Source: Caryophanales bacterium UBA6380
GTDB taxonomy: Bacteria > Bacillota_I > Bacilli_A > RFN20 > CAG-826
Reading direction: 5' to 3'
Assembly: GCA_002438785.1 (NCBI GenBank)
Contig: DJQS01000017.1
Coordinates: 36,524-100,523 of the forward strand
Length of the DNA stretch: 64,000 nucleotides
The notes under the pieces were generated by a model. The model was given only the letters and a program-made list of their open reading frames with translations. It did no database searches and had not been told where the DNA came from. This document shows, piece by piece, positions 23,138-33,502 of the stretch (position 1 is the first letter of the stretch; each line of letters opens with the position of its first letter). The position numbers and the translations under genes were made by a program.

Positions 23138-24133
23138 ATGGAAAAATATTTACCACCGTATGTAATAACAAATGAAATATTATGCTATGTTTCTTCTATC
23201 ATGGAAAAAATAGGAAAGGTATCAACTTTTGATAATTTGTCTAGATTTCCAATCCTTAGAAAGCAAAATAGAATAAAATCAATTCAATCTAGTTGTGCGA
23301 TTGAAGCTAATTCATTAACAATTGAACAAGTAGAAGATGTGATTAATGGTATAACTGTTATTGGACCATCTAAAGATATATCAGAAATTAAAAATGCTAT
23401 TAAAGCCTATGAAATAGCTTTTGATAAAAACCCTTTTCTAGAAAAAGATTTAAAATATATTCATTCTCTTATGACTAAAGGTTTAATAGAAACATCTGGA
23501 GAATATAGAATTACTGGCGAAGGAGTTATCGATAATAATGGAAATTTAATTTTTTTAGCTCCACCTAAAGAAATGGTTCCTATTCTTATGTCTAATTTAA
23601 TTAATTGGGGAAAAAATAAATTTAATATCATAAACCCTTTGATTCTATCATCAATTTTTCATTATGAATTTGTTTTTATTCACCCATTTAGTGATGGTAA
23701 TGGTAGAATGGCTAGGTTATGGCAAAATTTAATATTAAGTAAATGGAAACCTATATTTAAATATATACCAATTGAATCTATGATAAAGAAATATCAATTA
23801 GAGTATTACGATGCTATTAATAAATCTAATCTAAATGGAGATTCTACAGTTTTTATTACGTTTATGCTTAAGATCATCGATTTATCTTTAATGGATTTAA
23901 TTAAAGATACTTCGTTAGCGATTGAAAATACTAGTATATATGTAAACAAATTGTTAAAAGTACTTAGTAAAGATAAATGGTATACAAGTAAAGAAATTTT
24001 AAAGTTATTGAACCTTTCTGATAGAGCAAATCTTAGAAAGAATTATTTGAACCCATCTATTAAATTAGGATTAATAGAAGTTGAATTTAAAAAGAAAAAG
24101 ACCTCCAAAAATCAAAGATATAAATTAAAATAA
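23138..24133 (+). CDS. Fic-domain AMP transferase
   Basis: The 331-residue protein carries the Fic motif HPFSDGNGRMAR (182-193), complete for AMP transfer to protein hydroxyls. An N-terminal inhibitory-helix-like stretch SSCAIEAN (51-58) places it in the class II (Fic_N/Fic) group, where a glutamate blocks ATP. The motif normally reads S-x3-E-[G/N]; here an Ala follows the Glu. The C-terminal ~80 residues look like a winged helix (WYTSKEILKLLNLSDRANLRK), common in this group for DNA binding. It is monocistronic and probably leaderless. Target unknown. Confidence 0.9.
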   Translation: MEKYLPPYVITNEILCYVSSIMEKIGKVSTFDNLSRFPILRKQNRIKSIQSSCAIEANSLTIEQVEDVINGITVIGPSKDISEIKNAIKAYEIAFDKNPFLEKDLKYIHSLMTKGLIETSGEYRITGEGVIDNNGNLIFLAPPKEMVPILMSNLINWGKNKFNIINPLILSSIFHYEFVFIHPFSDGNGRMARLWQNLILSKWKPIFKYIPIESMIKKYQLEYYDAINKSNLNGDSTVFITFMLKIIDLSLMDLIKDTSLAIENTSIYVNKLLKVLSKDKWYTSKEILKLLNLSDRANLRKNYLNPSIKLGLIEVEFKKKKTSKNQRYKLK

Positions 24134-24151
24134 TTTACTTAAGTAATTAAA

Positions 24152-24234
24152 TGCAAAGGAATTCAAAATTTTTTAGGACATCTAGACATATTTTACAATT
24201 ATTAGACTAAAGTAATATTAAATGAATAAATTAA
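24152..24234 (+). pseudogene. Possible C-terminal scrap of a tyrosine recombinase
   Basis: One frame reads KGIQNFLGHLDIFYNY, a stop TAG, then TKVILNE. This resembles the end of phage-type integrases (IQ-LLGH-DI-TT-xYTKV), with the expected catalytic Tyr codon now TAG. The fragment is only ~28 codons, so the call is weak. The remaining sequence to 24742 is AT-rich and I see no gene in it. Confidence 0.35.
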
Positions 24235-24742
24235 ATTTTCTTTAAGAGTGAGTAAGGAAATTGGAATAAGTATTTTACAAAATATTTAAGTTCAGCTCTT
24301 AATGTTAAACATGATTATAACATTCATATATAATCAAGTTAAAATTATTGTTCTTACAACTAATTTTAATATTAATATTACTTATGAAAAAGACAAAGAA
24401 TTTATAAAATTATAAATTATGCTATTAAGCATAACAATAAAAAGAATAATATAACAATTAAATTCTATTTAAATAATCTTGTTTCTATTACCTTAAATCT
24501 TATCTAAGAGTTTTTGAATAGTAATCATTTTTTTATAAATAGAATTTATATTATATTTCGATATCTAATATTCTATGCTATAAATAATACGAACAAAATC
24601 TCTAAAAAAACATCTAGCTTTTAATTTAATTAAAAGAAAAAAGGATTTTCACATGAATATTTTAGCGTTTAATGACATAGAATAATTAAGTTGAAAAATT
24701 GTTAAGTAAAAAATAATTAATAATATGCTTTTAAAATTAAGT

Positions 24743-25426
24743 TTAATTAAGACCTATAGAATTAATTTTTGTGTCAATATAATCAATAATATCTAGGTAA
24801 GAAGTTGCTTTAGATGATAACTTTAAATTATATTGAAAAGAAGAAGTAACAAAATAAAATTTATCTAATTTATTTGAATAATATTTTATATTTGATTTTG
24901 TTTTTGTTAAATCTAGTGTTTTATATTCATTATATTTATTAAAACATAAACCTTTATTTTCAATAAAAACTTCACATTCGTTGGATAACATTGATCCTTT
25001 TATATCATAAGCGACTAGCGATCCTTTTTTATAGTTATCGATATCTTTATTTAAGGTATAGGCTTGAAATTTAGTTAAATTATCAAAAAAAGGAACTATA
25101 TTAAAAATATTTGTTTCATCGTTTTCATTAAATGTTGTTTCTTCATTAACATCGTCACTTGATAATATGGTGTAATCATTATTAATATAATTAATATCCT
25201 CTTTATTATTAAATGAAATAAGTTTATAAATCCCTAATGAGGAAAAGATTATTAATAAACATGAAGAAAAAGAAAGAACAATCTTAAAATTAAATATTTT
25301 ATCTTTAAAAGAAGCTTTTTTAGTTTTAATAAGTTCTTCTTTAGCGTTTAAAATAACGTTCTTATTTGGATAATTAGATTCATTTATTACCTTTTGACAT
25401 AATTCATCAATTATTTTATCTTTCAT
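24743..25426 (-). CDS. Putative anti-sigma factor, single-pass membrane protein
   Basis: A 227-residue protein with a short cytoplasmic helical N-terminus (1-46), one membrane segment (about 48-66, IVLSFSSCLLIIFSSLGIY) and an extracytoplasmic domain of ~160 residues. It has no recognisable zinc-binding HxxxCxxC motif. It starts 28 bases after an ECF sigma gene with RBS AGAGGGA, and this pairing is what suggests an anti-sigma role. The family itself is not recognised. Confidence 0.55.
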   Translation of the reverse strand: MKDKIIDELCQKVINESNYPNKNVILNAKEELIKTKKASFKDKIFNFKIVLSFSSCLLIIFSSLGIYKLISFNNKEDINYINNDYTILSSDDVNEETTFNENDETNIFNIVPFFDNLTKFQAYTLNKDIDNYKKGSLVAYDIKGSMLSNECEVFIENKGLCFNKYNEYKTLDLTKTKSNIKYYSNKLDKFYFVTSSFQYNLKLSSKATSYLDIIDYIDTKINSIGLN

Positions 25427-25453
25427 ATTTCCCTCTACAATAATTAAACATTT

Positions 25454-25993
25454 TTATTTACTTATTTGTCCACTAGTAATTAGATTACGCATTGAATTTT
25501 CAGCTTTAATAATTTCTTTAGAGACATAAGATTTACTTACTTTTAATTCCTTAGCAATTTCTCTAACTGTCATATTCATAAAATATTTCATAAATATCAT
25601 ATTTTTAACAATTGGTGGATATAAAGAATTTAATAATTTTTTAACCATTAAATGATTTTCTAAATTCATACACTCATCATCATTATTAAAGAATATATCA
25701 TCATTATAACTAATAAATTTATTTTCTTTTTTTAATAAATTAATAGAGTTATTTTTAGTAATCATCATGATCCAACCATAGCCATTATTTTTTTTATAAG
25801 ATTTTATATTTTTAACTATATCAATAAAACTATTTTGTACAGCATCTTGAGCTAAATCATCACTTTTTAAATAATTAGTAGCAACAAATAACATTTGTTT
25901 GCTTACATATTCATAAAGTAAATCCAATCCTTTACTATCTCCACCTTTAATTAGATCCAATGCTTTTTCAATATTTAATTCTAGTTCGTTCAT
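25454..25993 (-). CDS. ECF-type RNA polymerase sigma factor
   Basis: The 179-residue product shows region 2 (DDLAQDAVQNSFIDIVKNI, then WIMMITKNNSINLLKK) and region 4 (IVKNMIFMKYFMNMTVREIA, then a helix-turn-helix ELKVSKSYVSKEIIKAE), with no region 3. It probably answers an envelope signal relayed by the membrane protein encoded behind it. The start lacks a clear RBS; a TAATAAT element a few bases upstream suggests a very short leader. It is divergent from the GT2 gene, a possible target. Confidence 0.85.
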   Translation of the reverse strand: MNELELNIEKALDLIKGGDSKGLDLLYEYVSKQMLFVATNYLKSDDLAQDAVQNSFIDIVKNIKSYKKNNGYGWIMMITKNNSINLLKKENKFISYNDDIFFNNDDECMNLENHLMVKKLLNSLYPPIVKNMIFMKYFMNMTVREIAKELKVSKSYVSKEIIKAENSMRNLITSGQISK

Positions 25994-26091
25994 GCTTTTA
26001 TTTATTATTACAAATAAATTAATTTTTTAAAGAAGAAAGTGGACAAACATAACATTTAAATTGTTAATTATTTGATATTTGGAGGAAAGTT

Positions 26092-27669
26092 ATGAAAAAG
26101 AAGCCTACTTTATATGTAATTATCTTCATTTTATGGGGATTATGTTTATCGTTATTATTTGTATCTTTATATTTTATTATTGTTAATTTACCAATAGAAA
26201 AATATTATTTAAGAATAATTGCTATTATTTTATTAACTTTAAATACTTTAACGTTAGGTATGCTATGGTTTGGAAGTATTAAGGATTTAGTTTTTTCTTG
26301 CGCTTATGCTCTTTTAAGACACAATTTATTAAATAGGTATGACGTAATTAATAAAATTAATGTTCCAAATGATTATAATCCTCGTTTTGCTTTATTATAT
26401 TGTACAAGAAACGACTTTAATGCAAATTCTTTAAAGGAATGTATGAAACAAGACTATAACAATTTTAAAGTTGTTATTCTTGATGATAGCGATGATCCTA
26501 TTTATTTAAACGAAATAGATGAATTTTCTAAAATAAATAATGTAGAAGTTATTCGTAGGAAAAATAAAACAGGCTTTAAGGCAGGTAATTTAAATAATTA
26601 TCTAAAAGGAAGAGAAGATTATGATTATTTTGTTGTTTTAGATAGTGATGAAATTATTCCTAATAACTATATAAAGAAAGTTATTAAATATTTTATTTAT
26701 AATAAAAATTGTGGGGCTGTACAAGCTAGACATAAAGCAACCTTAGGACATAATATATTTCAAAGATTGCTTGGAATGTCAGTTGGAAGTAATGGTAAGT
26801 CAACTCAAGTTATTAAAAATTTCTATGGTTCTAATGCTTTAATAGGTCATGGGATGACTATTTCAAAAGAGTGTTATAAAAAAACGCGTGGCTTTCCTTT
26901 AGTGGTGGCTGAAGATATATCTTTTGCAGCAGATATTAGAAATAATGGTTTTGATATAATTTATGCTCCAGATATTGAGTGCTATGAAGAATTTCCTATT
27001 AATTATCTTAGTTTAAAGAAAAGACAATGTAAGTGGACACAAGGTAATCTTGAATATATGAAGAAATATAATAAAGAAATATCAAATTGTAAGATGTTAT
27101 GGTATGAGAAATTAGATATGAAATTATCTCATTATTCTTTGCCTATAGTTCCTTTACTTAGCTTCTCATTAATTATATTTACGATAATTTTAGGATTTAT
27201 CGGTTATCCAATTATTCATTATTCAATTTTTATTTACTGTTTAATGTTATTGTTTTTATGTTCCCCATTAATTCCAGATTTATTCGTTTACAATAAGGAT
27301 AAAAATTTTATCCTTATAGTTCCCTATTTTTTATTAAATATAGTTACTTATGCTTCATTAGCTCCAATGATGATTAAGACTGTTATTTTAGGATTATTTG
27401 GTAAAAAAGCTTCTTTTGCTGTTACTCCTAAAAATGATGAAAAATTTAGTTTTATACAAGCTATTGATGGATCAATGGATTCTATAATGTTTGGTCTTAT
27501 AATATTAATGTTATCAATAGTTTCATGTAATAGTTTTATACCAGTTTCATTAATTGTAATAAGTTCGTTTTTAGCTCCTTTTGTTATTTTATTATCAAAT
27601 ATTCATCTTAATAATAAAGAAAGAAAGAATAATAAAGATAAAAAATTATCAAAGGAATTTTCTAGATAA
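26092..27669 (+). CDS. Membrane-bound family 2 glycosyltransferase
   Basis: A 525-residue polysaccharide synthase of the cellulose/curdlan synthase type. Two N-terminal membrane helices (9-31, 39-60) precede a GT2 domain with DD (131-132), the metal-binding DSD (184-186), ED (274-275) and RQCKW (311-315) for the Q-x-x-R-W motif, where Lys replaces Arg. Further membrane helices from about 345 to 505 form the export channel. RBS GGAGG precedes ATG. The polymer is unknown. It stands alone, divergent from the sigma gene. Confidence 0.85.
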   Translation: MKKKPTLYVIIFILWGLCLSLLFVSLYFIIVNLPIEKYYLRIIAIILLTLNTLTLGMLWFGSIKDLVFSCAYALLRHNLLNRYDVINKINVPNDYNPRFALLYCTRNDFNANSLKECMKQDYNNFKVVILDDSDDPIYLNEIDEFSKINNVEVIRRKNKTGFKAGNLNNYLKGREDYDYFVVLDSDEIIPNNYIKKVIKYFIYNKNCGAVQARHKATLGHNIFQRLLGMSVGSNGKSTQVIKNFYGSNALIGHGMTISKECYKKTRGFPLVVAEDISFAADIRNNGFDIIYAPDIECYEEFPINYLSLKKRQCKWTQGNLEYMKKYNKEISNCKMLWYEKLDMKLSHYSLPIVPLLSFSLIIFTIILGFIGYPIIHYSIFIYCLMLLFLCSPLIPDLFVYNKDKNFILIVPYFLLNIVTYASLAPMMIKTVILGLFGKKASFAVTPKNDEKFSFIQAIDGSMDSIMFGLIILMLSIVSCNSFIPVSLIVISSFLAPFVILLSNIHLNNKERKNNKDKKLSKEFSR

Positions 27670-27828
27670 ATTTCACTTATTTTTATTAAAAAGTCTTTAA
27701 AAGTTAGGTTTTATTAATAAATTAAGAATAAATAAAGAAAGAAAACTATATTTTCTTAATTAATATTTTATAAAATAAAAAATATACGAATTATAATTAA
27801 AAACCATGCAAAACAAGCATAAAAATAA

Positions 27829-27856
27829 AAAAATCTGCATTTTATTGCAGATTTTT
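27829..27856. terminator. Bidirectional terminator
   Basis: AAAAATCTGCA pairs with TGCAGATTTTT around a 6-base loop, with T-rich tails on both strands. It serves the convergent GT2 and lipoprotein genes. The preceding 160 bases hold no gene. Confidence 0.85.
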
Positions 27857-27859
27857 ATT

Positions 27860-29452
27860 TTAGCTTCTAGTAGCAGTAACTTCTAATTCATTAGAGTCAG
27901 GACCATCAAAACAGCCAACTAAATAAGTTATTTTACCATCTTGAGTAGTTGCTTCTTTTAAATAGAAACTATTACCATTATATATAAAATATATTTGGTT
28001 TAAGGTTGGAAAATAAGGAGTTCCATCAAATGTTACATTATTTCCATTCCAAGTAATAGTAGGATTTTTTAAAGTTCCACTAATAACTAATGTAACATCT
28101 TCTTTTTTAAAATTAAATTTATAAGTACCGTTATATAAACTATAACCATCAACAGGTTTTAAGTCTTCTTTTCTAAACCCTAACTTATTAAAAGCATCAC
28201 TAGAATAATCATAAGTTAAATTAACTTCATAATATTCACTTAAAAAGTGCATAGTATCAATTTTATTATCATCATTTAAAGTTAATTCAATATCATTAGT
28301 TCCAGATAAATTTAAATTAATGAATTTAGTAATATTAGTAGCAAAACTACTTACCTGGCTAGTAGACATAGTAAATATGTTATTATCTCTTTTGATAAAT
28401 GATTCAACAGCGGTGGCTCTATAAGGAGTATATCTTTTTATATCAGTAATTGGTTTATTATTATAATTAGGAACAGTAGAATAATATCCATAACTATTAT
28501 CATTTAATAATAATAATTCGTGTACTCCTTTATCAACTCCTTCACTTTCCTTGTCATTAACTAAATAATATCCTACTTCCATAGTTGATTTAGTAGAATT
28601 TAAAGAATCTAAACTTCCTTGATAAACGAAATCAGTATCAACAGCCTCATAATAATAGTATGTTTTAGAAGATGATTCATCAGAATTATCAATTAATTCC
28701 ATTGTAAAGGAATATTTACCATCTTCTAAATAATTAAAAGCTTTTAATAATGTATCGTGATAAGATTCATGTTTTAAAGGAGTAGGAATCGGAATGTCTT
28801 TATCTTTTGATGATAAATCAAATGATAAAGATATTGATAAATCATAATAATATCCATTATCTGTTGAGATTTTTGGAGTAGTAACAGTTAATGTATCAAA
28901 TTTATAATCTTTATATGTTAAAACAAAACTATTAACATCAGGTAAATTAATATTAGCTACTTTTTTCATTATCTCTTTAATTTTTGATTTATTTAAATTA
29001 GATGTTGTAGGAATTGAATAACTATTACTATTTTCATCTTTAACTAAATATGATTTATAGTTAGTTAAGAAGGGATTTTCATAATTATCAAAACTAATAG
29101 GATTTTTATTATTATCTAAAAATGTATTTTCAACTATCTTATTATCACGATCTAAATCATAAGTGACCGCATAACCATCATTATTTTTCCATAAGGTTAT
29201 ATCAGAATCAAAGAAATTACTTGAAAGATAATAGGAATTACTACCAAAAGCTACACCCATTTGACCTTCATCTTTAGCGTATTCTTTTTGATTAGTATCG
29301 TAATTAAGCATTAATAAAGTGCCACTTAATGCAATTTCTTGTTCTAAATCACTATACATTTCATCTAATGAACGTACCTTTGATTCAACTTTTCCACAAG
29401 AAACTAAAAGAAAGGATGAAACTAATAATATAATATTTTTATTTTTTAACAT
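27860..29452 (-). CDS. Lipoprotein of a local paralogue family
   Basis: The 530-residue product begins with a signal ending LVSC (C19). After it comes a stretch EQEIALSGTLLMLNYDTNQKEYA, which parallels the start of the lipoproteins at 33499 and 34901 (KxGFEVNGTLTSTKK...). The rest is beta-rich with Tyr/Ser/Asp and no known domain. RBS GAGG precedes ATG. It is the last gene of the 31433-27860 pair and ends at a bidirectional terminator. Substrate binding or surface sensing can only be guessed. Confidence 0.75.
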   Translation of the reverse strand: MLKNKNIILLVSSFLLVSCGKVESKVRSLDEMYSDLEQEIALSGTLLMLNYDTNQKEYAKDEGQMGVAFGSNSYYLSSNFFDSDITLWKNNDGYAVTYDLDRDNKIVENTFLDNNKNPISFDNYENPFLTNYKSYLVKDENSNSYSIPTTSNLNKSKIKEIMKKVANINLPDVNSFVLTYKDYKFDTLTVTTPKISTDNGYYYDLSISLSFDLSSKDKDIPIPTPLKHESYHDTLLKAFNYLEDGKYSFTMELIDNSDESSSKTYYYYEAVDTDFVYQGSLDSLNSTKSTMEVGYYLVNDKESEGVDKGVHELLLLNDNSYGYYSTVPNYNNKPITDIKRYTPYRATAVESFIKRDNNIFTMSTSQVSSFATNITKFINLNLSGTNDIELTLNDDNKIDTMHFLSEYYEVNLTYDYSSDAFNKLGFRKEDLKPVDGYSLYNGTYKFNFKKEDVTLVISGTLKNPTITWNGNNVTFDGTPYFPTLNQIYFIYNGNSFYLKEATTQDGKITYLVGCFDGPDSNELEVTATRS

Positions 29453-29477
29453 AAATTAACTTAACCTCGGCTATATA

Positions 29478-31433
29478 TTATTGAAAATTGAATCTTAATC
29501 TTTGAGTAAAATCATAAGCTCCACAAATATAAACATAAATTGATTCAGCTGTAGGAGAAATTCTAGAAATTTCAAATCCTCCTTCGATAATATTTATAAC
29601 AACATCTTTATCAGTAGTAAATGTTGTGAAATCTTGACTTACACTTTCAGGATAAAATTTAAACTTAACTACATGTTTTGTATTGACTGTTAGATTAAGA
29701 CTACTACTAACATATTTACTTTCGCCATCAACAGTAAGCTCTGTTACACTATTAGGTCTTAAGTTTTTATCTATGACTTCAACCTCTTTAGTAATTTCAA
29801 GGCCACTTATTGATCTAAAGGTAATTTTTGATTTACCAAGATTTCTAGCCTTTAATAAGCCATCACTAGTTAATTCAACAGCATCGTTATTATTTTCATT
29901 TTCAATTTTTGTAACTTCAATATTATCAATGCTACTACTAGCAGTCGTAGGAGTAAAATTAATAGGTGCAAAGGAAATGGTATTACCAATAGCAAAGTAT
30001 TTATGATTATCTAAATCACTTGATGTATAGAAAGTTTTAATATCAAATTTTGTAAAATAAAACATTTTTGGGGAGAAACTATCATCATTATAAGTATTCT
30101 TTGAATCACTATAAGTCATTGTATAGGTATAATCTTTATATTCATTTGTTTTAGCATCAGCTTTAGGTAAATTATTCTCATCTAAATCTGATTTTTTATA
30201 AATTTTGCTTAAATAATGAATTTCTTTAATTGAATTATCGCTATTGATAGTTACTTTTAAAGAAATATCAGCATATCGAGCAGTATATTCAGATGTTAAC
30301 CCAGCATATTTAATTTCAAAACCATTATCATTATTAGAAATTATTTTATTGTCTTCATTTAGTTTTAATGAATCTAAAACGTTTGTTGAATAATATCTAA
30401 TAACATTTAATAAACCATATGAATCAGATTCTTTTAGATAATATAAAGAACCATTTTCTTTCATATTATCTAATGAATAATTTTCTTTAATATCTTCATA
30501 TTTAACTTTGTTTAAATCATCTTCTGTAAATCCTTCATTAACATTTTGAATTGAAAAATTAAAATATCGAGAATGATCAATATCAACGCCATTAAATGTC
30601 TTTGATGTGTTTTTAGTTTTATCATCATTAATTTTTTGAGTAGTGGAAGTTGAAATATTTATAAAATTAGAATAGAAATCAACATTTGTGCTTTCACTAT
30701 ATTGAGTAGTCATTCCTTTTTTCTGGTATTGTCCAATTATTTTTAAACTACTACCTTTATTAGATTCAATGCTTTTACTTACATTCAATTTATTTAATTG
30801 GTCATTAAGTGTTTTTGTATATTCACTCACGACATTAAATGTCAACGTATCTTCAAATGAACCAGAATCAGTTCTAACTGTAATATTGGCTTTGCCTATT
30901 GATAAAGCGGTCATCATTCCTGTTTGATCAATACTTATAACACTAGAATTGTCAGAAACATAAGTAACTTTTTTATTTGTTACATTTTCTGGAGTAAATT
31001 CTATATTTAATTGGGTTTTACTATTTAATGCTAAATCCAAACTCGTATTAGTAATTTTAATACCAGTAACAGCAACTTCTTTAACCTCAAAAGTTAATTT
31101 TTTAATAAATTCCTCGCCATTATTAGATGTAACTTTGCAAGTGATTTCGGCTTGTCCATTACTAATACCAGTAATTACACCATCATTTGTAACATATAAA
31201 ACCTCATTATTTGATGATTCAAAAGTAGTAGATTTAATTGAGGCATTGATAGGATTAATCTCAACGATAAGTTTGATACTTTCACCAATGTTTATAGCAG
31301 TTTTAGAAGCAATTAAATTAATTGACTGGACTTCGATTTTTTCATTAACAGGTTCTTTATTATTACAAGACATAACTAAAGAAGTAGTTAGAAAAGTAAA
31401 AACACTAGTTATAATTAATATTTTATTTTTCAT
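29478..31433 (-). CDS. Lipoprotein with BIG2 domains
   Basis: The 651-residue product has a signal ending VMSC (about C23) and two tandem Ig-like BIG2 domains (about 35-118 and 121-200), with the family's GxAxITV strand (SNGQAEITCKV, SIGKANITVRT). A central ~280-residue region resembles the neighbouring lipoproteins, and a further BIG2-like module (TSDGLLKARNLGKSKITFRS) lies near 530-575. RBS GGAGGG precedes ATG. BIG2 domains usually extend adhesins or glycan-binding surface proteins. It is 25 bases before the next lipoprotein gene. Confidence 0.82.
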   Translation of the reverse strand: MKNKILIITSVFTFLTTSLVMSCNNKEPVNEKIEVQSINLIASKTAINIGESIKLIVEINPINASIKSTTFESSNNEVLYVTNDGVITGISNGQAEITCKVTSNNGEEFIKKLTFEVKEVAVTGIKITNTSLDLALNSKTQLNIEFTPENVTNKKVTYVSDNSSVISIDQTGMMTALSIGKANITVRTDSGSFEDTLTFNVVSEYTKTLNDQLNKLNVSKSIESNKGSSLKIIGQYQKKGMTTQYSESTNVDFYSNFINISTSTTQKINDDKTKNTSKTFNGVDIDHSRYFNFSIQNVNEGFTEDDLNKVKYEDIKENYSLDNMKENGSLYYLKESDSYGLLNVIRYYSTNVLDSLKLNEDNKIISNNDNGFEIKYAGLTSEYTARYADISLKVTINSDNSIKEIHYLSKIYKKSDLDENNLPKADAKTNEYKDYTYTMTYSDSKNTYNDDSFSPKMFYFTKFDIKTFYTSSDLDNHKYFAIGNTISFAPINFTPTTASSSIDNIEVTKIENENNNDAVELTSDGLLKARNLGKSKITFRSISGLEITKEVEVIDKNLRPNSVTELTVDGESKYVSSSLNLTVNTKHVVKFKFYPESVSQDFTTFTTDKDVVINIIEGGFEISRISPTAESIYVYICGAYDFTQRLRFNFQ

Positions 31434-31621
31434 TTATTGGCCCTCCTATTTATTAAATAATTATATCATTATAGTAAATCAATACAATAAATATGAAATC
31501 TTCAATTTACAATTCTTTTAGATAAAAATTTAATTAATAAATTATAAATTTAAAATTTACAATTATTTTACTAAGGATTAAAGTAATCGATGTTAAGATA
31601 ATTAATAGGAGACATTAAAAT

Positions 31622-31786
31622 ATGAAATATTATACATTTACTACAAAATATGAGCCAGTAGCTAGTAAAATGGCTGAAATAATTGAAGAAAAAATTAATG
31701 AAGAAGTATCATTAGGAAATGAATTTGTAGATTTCTCTATTACGAATTCATGTAAAGCGATATTAGTATTTAAAACTAAAGAATAA
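31622..31786 (+). CDS. Small hypothetical protein (54 aa)
   Basis: A 54-residue acidic frame (MKYYTFTTKYEPVASKMAEI...) starts at ATG with RBS AGGAG 10 bases upstream and stops at TAA 31784. It lies on the plus strand between minus-strand lipoproteins. The predicted helix in the middle and strands at both ends suggest a small folded domain. I do not recognise the family. The minus-strand frame over it is a shadow. Confidence 0.6.
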   Translation: MKYYTFTTKYEPVASKMAEIIEEKINEEVSLGNEFVDFSITNSCKAILVFKTKE

Positions 31787-31801
31787 ATAAAAGTGGATCT
31801 T

Positions 31802-33502
31802 TTATAATTTAATAACCCCATCACTACACGTAATCTCTTTAAGATAATAACTTCCTTCATTTATGCTATATGAATTAGAACCTGTTTTATCTATTTTATT
31901 AAATTCTTCAATAGTGCCTTCATAATTAATTTCTATTGAACTAGTTACTCCATAAAATGCCTCATCGATTTTAGTAACAGACTTAGGAATATATAATTTA
32001 TCTAAATTATTAGTTAGTGCGAAACATTGATTATCTAATGTTTTAACTGTAGTTGGTATCTTATATTCTTTATTAGTTAGTCCATAAGGATATGAGATTA
32101 ATTTCGTTTTATCTTTATTAAATAAAACACCATTTTCAATTAAATAATAGTTATTATCCTTAATGCTAAAATTCGAAGCATTTAAATTTAAAATTGCATA
32201 AAACGGATTAAAACCAATATTTTTTATTGTACTAGGTAGTTCAATTTTATTAAGTGATGAACATAAAGCAAATGCATAATTTCCAATATCTTGAATATTA
32301 GAAAAATCCACCTCTTTTAAATAAGCACATGCTGAAAAAGAACTACTACCAACACTTTTTAAAGTAGAAGGGAATGCTATTTTAGTTAAAGCTGAAAGAT
32401 TACTAAAAGCTCTAGATCCTATTGAAATTAGTCCCTCATTAAAGTTAATTTCACTTAAATAATCGCAATGATAAAAAGCATCATCACCAATACTTTTTAA
32501 AGTAGTAGGAAAGGTAAGTTTTCTAATTTTAGTACAACCATAAAAAGCATTATTTCCTATCTCTTCAAGCCCTTCATTAAATGTAATCGTTTTTAAGGCA
32601 GTGTTCTGCTTAAAAGCATATTCACTAATAATTTTAAGTGAAGATGGAAACTCTATACTTTCTAGATTATAAACATTAAAAAATGAATATTTTCCTATTT
32701 TATTTAATGATTTATTAAAAGTAATAGTTTCTATTCCTCTATTAGCATATAAAGCATAATCATTAATTTGTTTTATAGAATCAAGTAATATTAAATCTTT
32801 ATTTGGATAATTAATAGGAACAAATATTAAATTATCTTTATTTTTGTTATATAAAATTCCATCAACAACACTAAAATAATCATTTTCCTCCGTATAAAAG
32901 TATTCTAAGTTACTAGCATTTTTAAATGCCCCATCTGGGATATATTTAATATTTTTACTTAATTTAATTTTTGTTATTAACGAATAATCAAATGCGGTAT
33001 CAGTAATTCCGATAACTTTATATCCATTAACTTCTTCGGGAATTATTAAAGGTGTTGGAATATTATTACATTCATATTTAGTTATAGTTGCTTCTTTGTT
33101 TTCTGCATCAAAACTAAATGTAAAATCGTCAATATTAGTTTCAATAAGACTAAAATTAATATCAATGTAATTTTTATCATCTAATAGATTAAACGTGAAA
33201 TATTCAGATTCTAGTTTAATATTTTCGCTATTATATATTAATTTTTTTAAATAAAATCCTTCATTTTTAGACACTTTTAAATTAATTTCAGTACCTTTTT
33301 TAAATGAATATTCTTTAGTGGAATCAACATTATTAATAGAATCAACTAATTTCTGATCTGAATATAAACCTACATAACCACCACTATTAGTACTAATAGT
33401 TAAATTAACTAAATTGTCAGTTGTTACCTCATCTTTTTTATTGCACGACATCAAAGATATAACAAAAAAGAATGACGATAAAATTAATAATTTTCTTTTC
33501 AT
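31802..33502 (-). CDS. BspA-type leucine-rich repeat lipoprotein
   Basis: The 566-residue product has a signal ending SLMSC (C20), a divergent InlB-like segment (about 30-112) and then many BspA-type LRR_5 repeats (about 125-530) with the repeating pattern I-x-F-P-S-T-L-K-x-I-G-x-x-A-F. Such proteins bind host or matrix molecules at the surface. The ATG overlaps the stop of the preceding gene (ATGA), so the two are coupled. It is the last gene of the 37185-31802 lipoprotein operon. Confidence 0.88.
   Translation of the reverse strand: MKRKLLILSSFFFVISLMSCNKKDEVTTDNLVNLTISTNSGGYVGLYSDQKLVDSINNVDSTKEYSFKKGTEINLKVSKNEGFYLKKLIYNSENIKLESEYFTFNLLDDKNYIDINFSLIETNIDDFTFSFDAENKEATITKYECNNIPTPLIIPEEVNGYKVIGITDTAFDYSLITKIKLSKNIKYIPDGAFKNASNLEYFYTEENDYFSVVDGILYNKNKDNLIFVPINYPNKDLILLDSIKQINDYALYANRGIETITFNKSLNKIGKYSFFNVYNLESIEFPSSLKIISEYAFKQNTALKTITFNEGLEEIGNNAFYGCTKIRKLTFPTTLKSIGDDAFYHCDYLSEINFNEGLISIGSRAFSNLSALTKIAFPSTLKSVGSSSFSACAYLKEVDFSNIQDIGNYAFALCSSLNKIELPSTIKNIGFNPFYAILNLNASNFSIKDNNYYLIENGVLFNKDKTKLISYPYGLTNKEYKIPTTVKTLDNQCFALTNNLDKLYIPKSVTKIDEAFYGVTSSIEINYEGTIEEFNKIDKTGSNSYSINEGSYYLKEITCSDGVIKL

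Noticed and set aside
31630..31860. Minus-strand 76-residue ORF
   Set aside because: It overlaps the small plus-strand gene and the end of the LRR gene, with no RBS; a shadow frame.
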